NCBI RefSeq assembly: GCF_014489615.1
Contig: NZ_CP060825.1
Location: 2,829,501-2,893,500, forward strand
Direction: 5' to 3'
From: Streptomyces genisteinicus
GTDB lineage: Bacteria; Actinomycetota; Actinomycetes; Streptomycetales; Streptomycetaceae
Length of the DNA stretch: 64,000 bases
Shown: positions 36,604-45,262 of the stretch, one piece after another
How positions within the stretch are numbered: position 1 is the first letter of the stretch
Layout of the letters: the number at the start of each line of letters is the position of its first letter
Notes under the pieces: model-generated
The model's input: the letters and a program-made list of their open reading frames with translations, nothing else
Databases searched by the model: none
What the model was told of the DNA's origin: nothing
Made by a program: the position numbers and the translations under genes

Positions 36604-36748
36604 GGACGTCCGAGGCTCTGAACTGCAACGATGCCTGCCCTGACATCGGAGAGCCGGACCGAAACAGAGGCAACCGGCCGGGATCACTGGCAGCTACCAG
36701 CCCTCGTGCGCCGGTTGGCGCACCGGCCGGCGCACCTGGAACGCGCCG

Positions 36749-36780
36749 CGGGGGCCCGGGACCGAAGTCCCGGGCCCCCG
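36749..36780. terminator. 14-bp hairpin with CGAA loop
   Basis: 36749-36762 pairs perfectly with 36767-36780. It lies downstream of both the PQQ gene and the convergent MazG-like gene. The rest of 36497-36968 shows no credible gene. Confidence 0.7.
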
Positions 36781-36968
36781 CCTTGCGAGCCCATCAGGTT
36801 TGCGGAGCACTGCGACCCACTGGGCCCCGTCCCCCCGAGCGGTGGCCCCGCATGCGCCCAGGCCGTGGTCGGAGAGCATGCCTTCCGTATGCGAACGCGC
36901 GACCAGGCCTTGTCGCAGCATTCGCTTGTGCGCCGAGACCCCCTGCATCTGGCGGCAGCTGAACCCGC

Positions 36969-37325
36969 TCACCGCACCTCAGGCGGTGTGAGGCGCATCA
37001 CGAGCGTCTGGAGCCGCGCGTCGAACGACTTCCGGGCGTCCGGACTCACCGTGGCCAGCGCCACGAGCGCCGTGACCGCGACGTCGGCCAGTTCCTTCTC
37101 GACGTCTGCCCAGGTGTGCGACTCGCCCTTCCTGGGGTTCGCGCCGGTCGCGCCATGGACGGCCTCGGAGACCTCCCCGAGCTCCTCGCTGATCTTGAGG
37201 ACGCGCATCATGACGCGCTCGCTGTCGGTCTGCTCCGGGGCATTGTTGTCCAGCCAGGTGCGGATCACGTTCACGCCGTCGAACAGCTCGGCGTGGGCCT
37301 CGGGCCGGAGGTTCTCTCCGTTCAT
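36969..37325 (-). CDS. MazG-like nucleotide pyrophosphohydrolase domain protein
   Basis: 118 aa, ATG 37325 behind GAGGGAGAG. All-alpha NTP pyrophosphohydrolase pattern: MMRVLKISEELGEVSEAVHG (the EExxE metal-binding helix, about residue 40) and WADVEKELADVAVTALVALA (second acidic ExxD helix, about 72). Single-domain members are common in plasmid and phage islands, where they may clean or deplete nucleotide pools. It sits inside the att-like repeats, consistent with cargo of the element. Confidence 0.85.
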   Translation of the reverse strand: MNGENLRPEAHAELFDGVNVIRTWLDNNAPEQTDSERVMMRVLKISEELGEVSEAVHGATGANPRKGESHTWADVEKELADVAVTALVALATVSPDARKSFDARLQTLVMRLTPPEVR

Positions 37326-37348
37326 GACTCTCCCTCGGGTGGTGCGGA

Positions 37349-37735
37349 TCAGAACAGGGCCGGTTCGAGCGTCGGCTCGGCGGCCTGGCAGGGGTCGGTC
37401 ACCGGCAGCCGACCGGCCGGGGCGACGGACATGCGTACTGTCACCGCGGAGTGGTCGGTCAGACGGTCGTCCCGGGTGCGCGGTTCGTGGACGTACGAGC
37501 AGCTGTGCAGCGAGTCCTCGGCGAACCGCCCGGAGAGATGGCGGCGGCGATCTCTTCCGGCCCGACGATGCTCGCGTCGAGCTGGAGGACGCGGACACCG
37601 GCCCCCGCAGACACCCGGATCGGTTCCGGGGACGGGGCGGCCGGCCCGAGGTGCACCGAAAGGGCGTGCAGGCGACGACGCGAGGAAGGTGCCTCGTGCA
37701 GCAGGGCGTTCCCGCCGCTCACCCAGGGTAGGCGA
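37349..37735 (-). pseudogene. Truncated, frameshifted fragment resembling an EEP-family (endonuclease/exonuclease/phosphatase) protein
   Basis: Two overlapping minus-strand frames carry one protein-like sequence: GGNALLHEAPSSRRRLHALSVHLGP (frame one), then SYVHEPRTRDDRLTDHSAVTVRMSV to a TGA at 37349 (frame two), with a shift near 37540. The SVHLGP strand and the terminal DHSAV resemble EEP-fold proteins, whose last catalytic His lies in such a motif. No start codon region survives. It begins exactly where the proximal repeat ends, so insertion or deletion may have cut it. Family call is tentative. Confidence 0.35.
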
Positions 37736-37764
37736 CGATGTGCCCGGAGCCGGACTCGAACCGG
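37731..37764 (-). repeat. Proximal copy of the tRNA-Leu 3'-end direct repeat (att-like)
   Basis: Overlaps the 3' 24 nt of bldA plus 10 nt beyond it; identical over 34 nt to 36570-36603. The tRNA is intact at this side. Confidence 0.85.
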
Positions 37765-37822
37765 CACGCCCCGAGGGGCAGCGAGGTTTAAGCTCGCCGT
37801 GTCTGCATTCCACCATCCGGGC
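37741..37822 (-). tRNA. bldA: tRNA-Leu, anticodon UAA (bldA)
   Basis: 82-nt class II tRNA that decodes UUA. Acceptor GCCCGGA/TCCGGGC, D-arm GTG/CAC, anticodon stem GCGAG/CTCGC with loop CTTAAAC (anticodon TAA at 37788-37790), long variable arm with a CCCC/GGGG stem, T-arm GCCGG/CCGGC with TTCGAGT loop, discriminator A. CCA is not encoded. TTA is the rarest codon in Streptomyces and this tRNA, bldA, gates development and secondary metabolism. Upstream 37823-38208 is gene-free; TAGGCT at 37849-37854 could be the -10. An att-like repeat overlaps its 3' end. Confidence 0.96.
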
Positions 37823-38208
37823 GTGCACGCGGTCAGCGTCTGCCCAGGAGCCTATCGGTGGAGATCGATCCGCCCTCCGGGACCTTGACCCGATGTTGTC
37901 TGATTTTATTGGCGCCTGATGAGGTGTCAGAGCAGGTGGGGGCGCGTGGACAGGTGGCGCGCGCCCTCGCCAGCAGCCCCGTGGGGCCGTGGGGATTGAC
38001 GGAAAAATGACGCCTCTTCGACGGCTTTGCGACAAGGTGGCACGACGTGGGGCCTCTCGGGGGTCCTGTCATACCCAAGGATGACCCGGCGCCACCCCGG
38101 GTCCGACCCGAGAAGGCCCCCAAGACGGGCATCGGGAGTGACGATCCGGCGCAGTCCGGCGGAGACGATGGAAGAGTCCCGCAGCACCACCGACACAGGA
38201 GCCCCCAC

Positions 38209-38979
38209 GTGACCACCACGCCCCTCGCCCACCGCGCCACCGCCGTGGCCGCCCGCGCCACGGACCTCTCCAAGGTGTACGGCCAGGGCGAGACCCAGGT
38301 GGTCGCGCTCGACAACGTCACCGTCGACTTCCGGCAGGCCGAGTTCACCGCGATCATGGGCCCGTCCGGGTCCGGCAAGTCGACCCTGATGCACTGCGTC
38401 GCCGGCCTGGACACCTTCAGCTCCGGCTCGGTCCGCATCGGCGAGACCGAGCTCGGATCGCTCAAGGACAAGCAGCTCACGCAGCTGCGGCGGGACAAGA
38501 TCGGCTTCATCTTCCAGGCGTTCAACCTGCTCCCCACGCTCACCGCGCTGGAGAACATCACGCTCCCCATGGACATCGCGGGCCGCAAGCCCGACAAGGA
38601 GTGGGTGCAGCAGGTCATCGACATGATCGGCCTGCGGGACCGGCTCGGCCACCGGCCGACCCAGCTCTCCGGCGGCCAGCAGCAGCGCGTCGCCGTCGCC
38701 CGCGCCCTCGCCTCCCGCCCGGAGATCATCTTCGGTGACGAGCCGACCGGGAACCTGGACTCGCGCTCCGGCGCCGAGGTGCTCGGCTTCCTGCGGAACT
38801 CGGTGCGCGAACTCGGGCAGACCGTCGTCATGGTGACCCACGACCCGGCGGCCGCCTCCTACGCGGACCGGGTGATCTTCCTCGCGGACGGACGGATCGT
38901 CGACGAGATGCCGAACCCGACCGCCGACGGCGTCCTCGACCGCATGAAGGCCTTCGACGCCAAGGGCCGCACCAGCTGA
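38209..38979 (+). CDS. ABC transporter ATP-binding protein (LolD/MacB type)
   Basis: 256 aa, GTG start behind AGGAGCC. Walker A GPSGSGKSTLMH (about residue 45), Q-loop FIFQAFNLLPTL (about 98), signature LSGGQQQRVAVARAL (about 155), Walker B IIFGDEPTGNLD (about 177) and switch His in VMVTHDPAAA (about 213). The GDEPTGNLDS form belongs to MacB/LolD/FtsE-type exporters that act on envelope substrates. Its permease follows 97 nt downstream. Confidence 0.95.
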   Translation: MTTTPLAHRATAVAARATDLSKVYGQGETQVVALDNVTVDFRQAEFTAIMGPSGSGKSTLMHCVAGLDTFSSGSVRIGETELGSLKDKQLTQLRRDKIGFIFQAFNLLPTLTALENITLPMDIAGRKPDKEWVQQVIDMIGLRDRLGHRPTQLSGGQQQRVAVARALASRPEIIFGDEPTGNLDSRSGAEVLGFLRNSVRELGQTVVMVTHDPAAASYADRVIFLADGRIVDEMPNPTADGVLDRMKAFDAKGRTS

Positions 38980-39076
38980 CGCCGTCGCGGCACCCCCGTC
39001 CCCCTCCTCCACCCAGGGCCCCGCCCGGCCGCGGGCCCTGTCCGGCATGCGCCGGCACCACCCTCCAGGACTCACC

Positions 39077-41617
39077 ATGTTCCGTACCGCCCTGCGCAAT
39101 GTGCTCGCGCACAAGGCCAGGCTGCTGATGACCGTGCTCGCCGTGATGCTCGGCGTCGCCTTCGTCTCCGGCACCCTGGTCTTCACCGACACCCTCGGCA
39201 ACGCCTACCGCAACCAGTCCGCCAAGAGCTACGACGACGTGGCGGTCGCCGTCGCCACCCACCCCAACCCCGACGACAGCAAGAAGGACGACGGGATCAG
39301 CGACCGGACGCTGGAGGACATCCGCGCCCTCGACGGAGTCGCCGGGGCCACCGGGCGGGTGACCGGCTTCGCCGGCGTCGCCGACAAGGACGGCAGGCTC
39401 ATCGGCAACGGCTGGTCCAACACCGGCGGCAACTACGCCCCCGGCAAGGACGGCCAGGACCCCGCGTACGACTTCACCGCCGGCTCCGGACCGGCGTCCG
39501 CGGACCGCATCGCCCTCGACGAGGACTCCGCCGACAAGGGCGGCTACAAGGTCGGGGACACCGTCCGGGTGGCCACCAACGGGCCGGTGAAGGAGTACAC
39601 CCTCGCCGGTGTCTTCACCACCGAGGACGGCGCGGTCAACGCGGGCGGCAGCCTCGTGCTGTTCACCACCGAGGTCGCGCAGAAGCTGTACCTGCAGCCC
39701 GGCTTCTACCAGGACGTCACCGTCACCGCGGCGGACGGGGCCTCGGACGCCGCGATCCTCGCCGCGGTCGAGCCCCTGCTGCCGAAGGACGCCGACGCGC
39801 AGACCGGCGCGGAACTCGCCGACGAGCAGGCCGAGTCGATCGAGAGCGGACTCGGCAACCTCAACACCATGCTGCTCGCCTTCGCGGCCATCGCCCTGTT
39901 CGTGGGCGTCTTCCTGATCGCCAACACCTTCACCATGCTGGTCGCCCAGCGCACCAGGGAACTGGCGCTGATGCGCGCCGTCGGCGCCTCCCGCCGCCAG
40001 GTGAAGCGCTCGGTCATCCTGGAGGCCGCGCTCGTCGGCGTCATCGCCTCCGTGGTCGGCTTCGTGCTGGGCGTGGGGCTCGCGACCGGACTGCGGTCCG
40101 CGATGGGCGCCTTCGGCGCCAAGGTGCCGGCCGGCCCGCTGGTCGTCTCGCCCACGGCCGTCGGCGCGGCGTTCGCGGTCGGCGTCCTGATCACCGTCCT
40201 GGCCGCCTGGCTGCCCGCCCGCCGGGCCGCGAAGATCGCGCCCGTGGCGGCGATGAGCAGCGTCCACGCGGTGGCCAGCACCAAGTCGCTCGTGGTGCGC
40301 AACAGCATCGGCGCCGTCATCACCCTGCTCGGCGCGGCCGGCATCACCGGCGGCGCGGCCACCGGCGGCAGCGACGGCCGGATGCTGATCGGCGCGGGCG
40401 CGTTCTTCGCCCTGATCGGCGTCATCGTCCTCATCCCGCTGCTGTCCCGGCCGGTGATCGCGCTCTTCCGCCCGCTGCTCCAGGGCGTGTTCGGCGTCGC
40501 CGGCAAGCTCGCCGGGCAGAACGCGGTCCGCAACCCGCGCCGCACCGGCGCCACGGCCTCCGCGCTGGCGATCGGCCTGACCCTGGTCACCGGACTCTCC
40601 GTGCTGGGCGTCACCCTCGGCCAGGCCATCGACAAGATGACCACCGACAACATCCGCGCCGACTACATGATCTCGATGGCGTCCGGCGGGGCGCTCGACG
40701 CCTCGGCGCTGGAGGCGATCGAGAAGGCGAAGGGCGTGGCCGCGGTCTCCCCGCAGCAGGCGACCTCGCTGGAGATCAAGGACACCTGGCACTCGGCGTC
40801 GGCGGTCACCCCCGGCGACGTGGAGAAGGTCTTCGACCTGAAGACGGTCTCCGGTTCGCTGGCGAGCCTCGGCAAGGGGCAGATCGCGATCGCCGAGGAC
40901 ACGGCGAAGTCGAACGGGTACAAGGTCGGCGACACGCTGCCCGCGAACTTCGGCGACGCCGACGACCCGCACCGGGCGGACGTCACCGTCGGCGCCGTCT
41001 ACCGGGGCAACGAGTTCCTCTCCCCCGTGCTGGTGCCCGCCTCGCTGGTGGCGCCGTACGAAACGAGGCCGTACATCCCCGAGATCTGGGTGGCGATGGA
41101 CGGCGGCGCGAGCGACGCCAACGAGCAGGCGCTGGTCGACGCCCTGGGCGACAACCCGGCGATCAGCGTCATGGACCAGCAGGACATCCGCAACCTGTTC
41201 GGCGGCTTCATCAACACCGCGCTGAACATCATGTACGGCCTGCTGGCGATGGCCCTGCTGATCGCGGTGCTCGGTGTCGTCAACACGCTGGCCATGTCGG
41301 TGTTCGAGCGCCAGCAGGAGATCGGCATGCTCCGCGCGATCGGCCTCGACCGCCGCAGGGTGAAGCGGATGATCCGCCTGGAGGCCGTGGTCATCTCCCT
41401 CTTCGGCGCGGTGATCGGCGTCGGCCTGGGCACCTTCCTCGGCTGGGCGATCGGCGAGACGATCCGGGGCGAGATCCCCGGCTACGCACTCGTCCTGCCC
41501 TGGGACCGGATCGGCGTCTTCCTGCTGCTGGCCGGAGTGGTCGGCGTGCTGGCCGCCATGTGGCCGGCGCGGAGCGCCGCGCGGCTGAACATGCTGACGG
41601 CCATCAAGACCGAGTAG
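39077..41617 (+). CDS. FtsX-like/MacB-type ABC transporter permease with two FtsX domains
   Basis: 846 aa. TM1 at about residues 17-37, a large extracytoplasmic domain (~40-260), three TM helices (~265-395) forming FtsX domain 1, two more helices (~420-470), a second extracytoplasmic domain (~500-700) and FtsX domain 2 (~720-840). Each FtsX domain carries the coupling motif: RELALMRAVGASRRQVKRSVILEA and QQEIGMLRAIGLDRRRVKRMI. Ten-helix, two-domain permeases of this type export lipids, peptides or antibiotics, or signal mechanically. Substrate unknown. Terminated by a 19-bp hairpin. Confidence 0.94.
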   Translation: MFRTALRNVLAHKARLLMTVLAVMLGVAFVSGTLVFTDTLGNAYRNQSAKSYDDVAVAVATHPNPDDSKKDDGISDRTLEDIRALDGVAGATGRVTGFAGVADKDGRLIGNGWSNTGGNYAPGKDGQDPAYDFTAGSGPASADRIALDEDSADKGGYKVGDTVRVATNGPVKEYTLAGVFTTEDGAVNAGGSLVLFTTEVAQKLYLQPGFYQDVTVTAADGASDAAILAAVEPLLPKDADAQTGAELADEQAESIESGLGNLNTMLLAFAAIALFVGVFLIANTFTMLVAQRTRELALMRAVGASRRQVKRSVILEAALVGVIASVVGFVLGVGLATGLRSAMGAFGAKVPAGPLVVSPTAVGAAFAVGVLITVLAAWLPARRAAKIAPVAAMSSVHAVASTKSLVVRNSIGAVITLLGAAGITGGAATGGSDGRMLIGAGAFFALIGVIVLIPLLSRPVIALFRPLLQGVFGVAGKLAGQNAVRNPRRTGATASALAIGLTLVTGLSVLGVTLGQAIDKMTTDNIRADYMISMASGGALDASALEAIEKAKGVAAVSPQQATSLEIKDTWHSASAVTPGDVEKVFDLKTVSGSLASLGKGQIAIAEDTAKSNGYKVGDTLPANFGDADDPHRADVTVGAVYRGNEFLSPVLVPASLVAPYETRPYIPEIWVAMDGGASDANEQALVDALGDNPAISVMDQQDIRNLFGGFINTALNIMYGLLAMALLIAVLGVVNTLAMSVFERQQEIGMLRAIGLDRRRVKRMIRLEAVVISLFGAVIGVGLGTFLGWAIGETIRGEIPGYALVLPWDRIGVFLLLAGVVGVLAAMWPARSAARLNMLTAIKTE

Positions 41618-41632
41618 CGCGCGGCGCGCAGG

Positions 41633-41674
41633 GGGTGTGCCCCGGACGGAGCGGTCTCCGTCCGGGGCACACCC
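41633..41674 (+). terminator. 19-bp hairpin terminator after the ABC permease
   Basis: 41633-41651 pairs perfectly with 41656-41674 around CGGT, 16 nt after the stop. Confidence 0.8.
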
Positions 41675-41927
41675 GTGTCCGGGGGCGGGGACGCCGTGCG
41701 GACGCGGGTCGCGCGAGCCGGGGACGCCGGGCGGAGGCGGGCACCCCGGGAGGGTCGTGGGCGCCCGCACCTGCCCTGCTCCGGTGCGACGGGCCCGGAA
41801 CGACCCCGGCCGCCCCACACGGTCCGGCGGCCCCGGCGGCCCCGGCAGCCCCGTCCCCGGAACGAGCCCGGCACGCGCCGGGTCCCGTCCGCCCGTACGT
41901 CCGGCGGCGGACGCCGCCGGACGCGTG

Positions 41928-43220
41928 CTACCTCCAGTCGCGGGTACGCGCCCGCATGCCCGAGGCGCCCGACGTGGGCGTGCGGACGGCGAGGATCTGG
42001 TTGACCCCGATGTGGTTGCGCTCGAAGGCCACGGCCGAGGCGGCCATGTAGAGCCGCCACACCCGCGCCCGGCCGGGCGACACCAGCCGCAGGGCGCGGG
42101 GCCAGGCGTCCTCCAGGTTGGCGACCCATGCGCGCAGGGTCCGCGCGTAGTGCTCGCGGATCGCCTCGACGTCCCGGACCTCGAAGCCCGCGTCCTCCAG
42201 CGCGGCGACCGTCCGGCCGAGCGGCGAGAGCTCCCCGTCGGGGAAGACGTAGCGGTCGATGAACGCGTCCAGTTCGTAGGCCGATTCGTCGGGCTCCGGA
42301 CGGCGGGCGATCTGGTGGTTGAGCAGCCGTCCGCCCGGCTCCAGCAGCGAGAGCAGCCGGTCGGCGTACTCGCGGTACCGGACCCGGCCCACGTGCTCGG
42401 CCATCCCGATCGAGGAGATCGCGTCGTACGGGCCGTCAGCCACGTCGCGGTAGTCCTGGACGCGGATCTCGATCCGGTCCGTCAGGCCCTCCTCGGCGAC
42501 CCGCTTGCGGGCGTGGGCGGCCTGCTCGCGGGAGAGGGTGATCCCGGTGACGCGGGCACCGTACTCGCGCGCCGCGTGGACGGCCATCGAGCCCCAGCCG
42601 CAGCCGACGTCGAGCAGCCGGTCGCCCTCCTTCAGGGCGAGTTTGCGGCACACCAGGTCGAGTTTGTCCCGCTGGGCGTCCTCCAGGGTGCCGCCCTCCT
42701 CGTCCCAGTAGGCGCACGAGTAGACCATCGACGGACCGAGCACGAGGCGGTAGAAGTCGTTCCCCACGTCGTAGTGGTGGCTGACGGCCTCCCGGTCGCG
42801 CCGCCGGGTGTGCACGCGGCCGGGGCGGCGGCGCGCCTCCTCCGCGGGCGGCGGGGGCGGCGGCAGCGGGCCGCCGAGCGCGAGCAGGCTGCGGGCGGCG
42901 GCCCGCAGACGCGGGTCGCGCAGGGCACGGAGCCGTCTCCCGTCCCCGGGGCCGGTCTCCCACAGCACGCCCGTCAGGAGCCCGAGCGCCTCGTACAGGT
43001 CGCCGTCCACGTCGATCTCGCCGGCGACCCAGGCGCGGACGAGGCCCAGCTCGCCCGGCCGCCACAGCAGCCTGCGCAGCGCCCGGCGGTGGCGCACGAC
43101 GAGGACGGGGCCGCCCGGGGGCCCGGACTCGCTGCCGTCCCAGGCGCGGACGCGCACCGGGAACGGGGCCCCCAGCAGTTCCTCGGCAAGAGTGGTCAGC
43201 CGCAGCGCGGCGTCGGCCAT
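41928..43220 (-). CDS. Cyclopropane-fatty-acyl-phospholipid synthase-type SAM methyltransferase
   Basis: 430 aa, ATG 43220 behind GGAGGTG. The N-terminal ~140 residues are a variable domain ending in a Pro/Arg-rich linker. The Cfa core follows: SHHYDVGNDFYRLVLGPSMVYSCAYW (about 147), SAM-binding LLDVGCGWGSMAVHAA (about 200), GITLSREQ, and SSIGMAEHVG (about 267). It methylates unsaturated phospholipid acyl chains, to cyclopropane or branched forms. Convergent with the ABC exporter; the 253-nt gap before it holds only the hairpin and GC-rich sequence. Confidence 0.9.
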   Translation of the reverse strand: MADAALRLTTLAEELLGAPFPVRVRAWDGSESGPPGGPVLVVRHRRALRRLLWRPGELGLVRAWVAGEIDVDGDLYEALGLLTGVLWETGPGDGRRLRALRDPRLRAAARSLLALGGPLPPPPPPAEEARRRPGRVHTRRRDREAVSHHYDVGNDFYRLVLGPSMVYSCAYWDEEGGTLEDAQRDKLDLVCRKLALKEGDRLLDVGCGWGSMAVHAAREYGARVTGITLSREQAAHARKRVAEEGLTDRIEIRVQDYRDVADGPYDAISSIGMAEHVGRVRYREYADRLLSLLEPGGRLLNHQIARRPEPDESAYELDAFIDRYVFPDGELSPLGRTVAALEDAGFEVRDVEAIREHYARTLRAWVANLEDAWPRALRLVSPGRARVWRLYMAASAVAFERNHIGVNQILAVRTPTSGASGMRARTRDWR

Positions 43221-43384
43221 GGCACACACCTCCGTGACGGTGGTTCCCACGAAACGCGCTCTCGCGAAACGCGCTCCACCGTCAACAGGGTGACCACCCC
43301 GTGTGCTTCCCGGACCACGCCGCGTGCGGACGGAGCACCGGTGGCCCGGCCGTCGCCCGCAGCCCGCAGCCCGCAGCGGGAACG

Positions 43385-43428
43385 CCGAAGGGGCCGCCCG
43401 CACCACGGATGGCGGGCGGCCCCTTCGG
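43385..43428 (-). terminator. 17-bp hairpin terminator after ndh
   Basis: 43385-43401 pairs with 43412-43428 around a 10-nt loop, 14 nt beyond the ndh stop. Confidence 0.8.
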
Positions 43429-43442
43429 GCGTACGGCTGTCC

Positions 43443-44831
43443 TTACGACGCCTTGGCCTTCTCGGCCTCCGGCTTCACCGCGGCGGCCGGCGGCGGGGTC
43501 GGCTTGGCGGCCTCGTAGAACTCCTCGCGCGGCGTCTCCATGGCACCCAGGGAGACGACCTCGCGCTTGAGGAACATCGCCAGCGTCCAGTCCGCGAAGA
43601 CACGGATCTTGCGGTTCCAGGTCGGCATCGCCATGCCGTGGTACGCGCGGTGCATGTACCAGGCGAGACGGCCCTTGAGCTTGATCTTCATCTTGCCGAC
43701 GACGATCATCGCGACGCCCTTGTGCAGGCCGAGACCGGCGACCGCGCCCTTGTTGGCGTGCTCGTAGGTCTTCTGCGGGAAGCCGCGCATCCCGGAGATC
43801 ACGTTGTCGCCGAGGACCTTCGACTGGCGCAGCGCGTGCTGGGCGTTCGGCGGGCACCAGGCGTTCTCGACACCGGCCTTGCGCAGGGCCATGTCCGGCA
43901 CCTGGGCGTTGTCGCCGGCGGCCCAGATGTAGTCCGTGCCGTTGACCTGGAGCTTCTCGTTGCAGTCCACGTGGCCGCGGGGGCCGAGCGGGATGCCGTA
44001 GCGGGCCAGCGCCGGGTTCGGCTTCACACCGGCGGTCCACACGATGGTGTTGGAGTCGACCTCCAGGCCGTTCTTCAGCACCACGTGGCCGTCGACGCAG
44101 GAGTCCATGGAGGTGGAGAGGTAGACCTCGACCCCACGGCCCTCCAGGTGCTCCTTGCCGTACTTGCCGAGCTTCGGACCGACCTCGGGGAGGATCTTGT
44201 CCGCGGCGTCGACGAGGACGAAGCGCATGTCCTCGCGCTTGACGCTGGTGTAGTACTTGGCCGCGTCGCGCGCCAGGTCCTCCACCTCGCCGATGGTCTC
44301 GGCGCCGGCGAAGCCGCCGCCGACGAAGACGAAGGTGAGCGCCTTGCGGCGGACCTCCTCGTCGGTGGTCGAGTCGGCCTTGTCCAGCTGCTCGAGGACG
44401 TGGTTGCGCAGCCCGATGGCCTCCTCGATGCCCTTCATGCCGATGCCCTGCTCGGCGAGGCCGGGGATCGGGAAGGTGCGGGAGATGGCGCCGAGCGCGA
44501 TCACCAGGTAGTCGAAGGGCAGCTCGTACGCCTCGCCGACGAGCGGCGCGACGGTGGCGACCTTGCGGTCCTGGTCGATGGTCGTGACCCGGCCGGTGAG
44601 CACCTCAGCCTTGGGCAGCACGCGCCGCAGCGGGACGACGACATGCCGAGGCGAGATGCTGCCGGCGGCAGCTTCGGGGAGGAAGGGCTGGTACGTCATG
44701 TACGAGCGCGGGTCGACGACCGTGACGGTCGCTTCGCCGTAGCGCATCTTCTTCAGGATGCGACGTGCCGCGTACAGGCCTACGTACCCACCGCCTACAA
44801 CGAGGATCCTGGGACGCTCCGTGGTGCTCAT
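43443..44831 (-). CDS. ndh: Type II NADH dehydrogenase (NDH-2)
   Basis: Single-subunit, non-proton-pumping NADH:menaquinone oxidoreductase, peripheral membrane flavoprotein. 462 aa. FAD-binding VVGGGYVGLYAARRIL at residue 11, TYQPFLPEAAAGSISPRHV, NAD-binding FVFVGGGFAGAETIGEVEDL (about 167), and the second FAD motif YIWAAGDNAQVPD (about 302). The C-terminus has the membrane-binding helices plus a Pro/Ala/Lys-rich tail. A Rex-type box lies 35-52 nt upstream of the ATG, suggesting control by the NADH/NAD+ ratio. Confidence 0.95.
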   Translation of the reverse strand: MSTTERPRILVVGGGYVGLYAARRILKKMRYGEATVTVVDPRSYMTYQPFLPEAAAGSISPRHVVVPLRRVLPKAEVLTGRVTTIDQDRKVATVAPLVGEAYELPFDYLVIALGAISRTFPIPGLAEQGIGMKGIEEAIGLRNHVLEQLDKADSTTDEEVRRKALTFVFVGGGFAGAETIGEVEDLARDAAKYYTSVKREDMRFVLVDAADKILPEVGPKLGKYGKEHLEGRGVEVYLSTSMDSCVDGHVVLKNGLEVDSNTIVWTAGVKPNPALARYGIPLGPRGHVDCNEKLQVNGTDYIWAAGDNAQVPDMALRKAGVENAWCPPNAQHALRQSKVLGDNVISGMRGFPQKTYEHANKGAVAGLGLHKGVAMIVVGKMKIKLKGRLAWYMHRAYHGMAMPTWNRKIRVFADWTLAMFLKREVVSLGAMETPREEFYEAAKPTPPPAAAVKPEAEKAKAS

Positions 44832-44865
44832 GCCATCGAGTATCCACCCCACCCCCAGGGGGTGC

Positions 44866-44883
44866 TCGTGAGCCCCTTCACAA
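44866..44883 (-). promoter_or_regulatory. Rex operator (ROP-like) upstream of ndh
   Basis: TCGTGAGCCCCTTCACAA matches the Rex consensus TTGTGAANNNNTTCACAA at all but two positions. It is placed just upstream of the ndh start; ndh is an established Rex target in S. coelicolor. Confidence 0.75.
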
Positions 44884-44925
44884 GGTTCTGGACGACCTCT
44901 GCTACACTCCGCCGCCCACGTGACC

Positions 44926-44939
44926 CAGGTCATGACCTG
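44926..44939. promoter_or_regulatory. 14-bp perfect palindrome, candidate second operator
   Basis: CAGGTCATGACCTG, 95 nt upstream of the ndh start and about 40 nt beyond the Rex-like box. It fits no regulator I recognise. Confidence 0.4.
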
Positions 44940-45139
44940 CGGCGGGAACCCCGAGGTGGCGGAGGACGTTGTTCACCCCTCGTGAGCTGGCACCTAAGGA
45001 GTCGGCACGCGGCACGCCCGGGCGGCGTCGCCCACTCGGCCGAAGCCCGCGGGAGTCCTCGGAATCCCTGTTCCGAAGCCCAACAGGGGCGGGGGGAGCG
45101 GGTTTCGGGGGTCGGAAGGGCCCCTTGGGAGGGAATTCC

Positions 45140-45157
45140 TTGTGAAGAACTTCACGA
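45140..45157. promoter_or_regulatory. Second Rex-like box downstream of the LuxR gene
   Basis: TTGTGAAGAACTTCACGA differs from the Rex consensus at one position, a better match than the ndh-proximal box, but it lies about 310 nt upstream of ndh. The interval 44832-45262 has no credible gene. Confidence 0.55.
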
Positions 45158-45262
45158 ACTTTCTCGCGGAGGGGGTCCGGGCGCGGCGCGGCGGGGCGTC
45201 CAGGAGGGTCCGGCGCAGGTGCGCGGCCGGTTCGCGCACCGGCCTCGCCCCCCTCCGTCCCC

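Larger units (their letters stand above)
36570..37764. mobile_element. 1.1-kb remnant of an integrated element at the bldA 3' end
   Basis: Interval bounded by the 34-bp direct repeat, on the 3' side of the tRNA as expected for tyrosine-integrase elements. It holds a MazG-like gene and a broken EEP-like fragment that begins at the inner edge of the proximal repeat. No integrase, excisionase or replication gene remains, so it is either a decayed element or an internal deletion product. Confidence 0.55.

Noticed and set aside
36583..36680. A second tRNA-Leu gene
   Set aside because: Only the 3' third (T-arm and acceptor strand) is present; no matching 5' acceptor strand, D-arm or anticodon arm lies upstream, so it is a duplicated 3' end.
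38828..41818. 996-residue open frame antisense to the ABC permease
   Set aside because: His/Asp/Arg-rich shadow of the permease with no motif.
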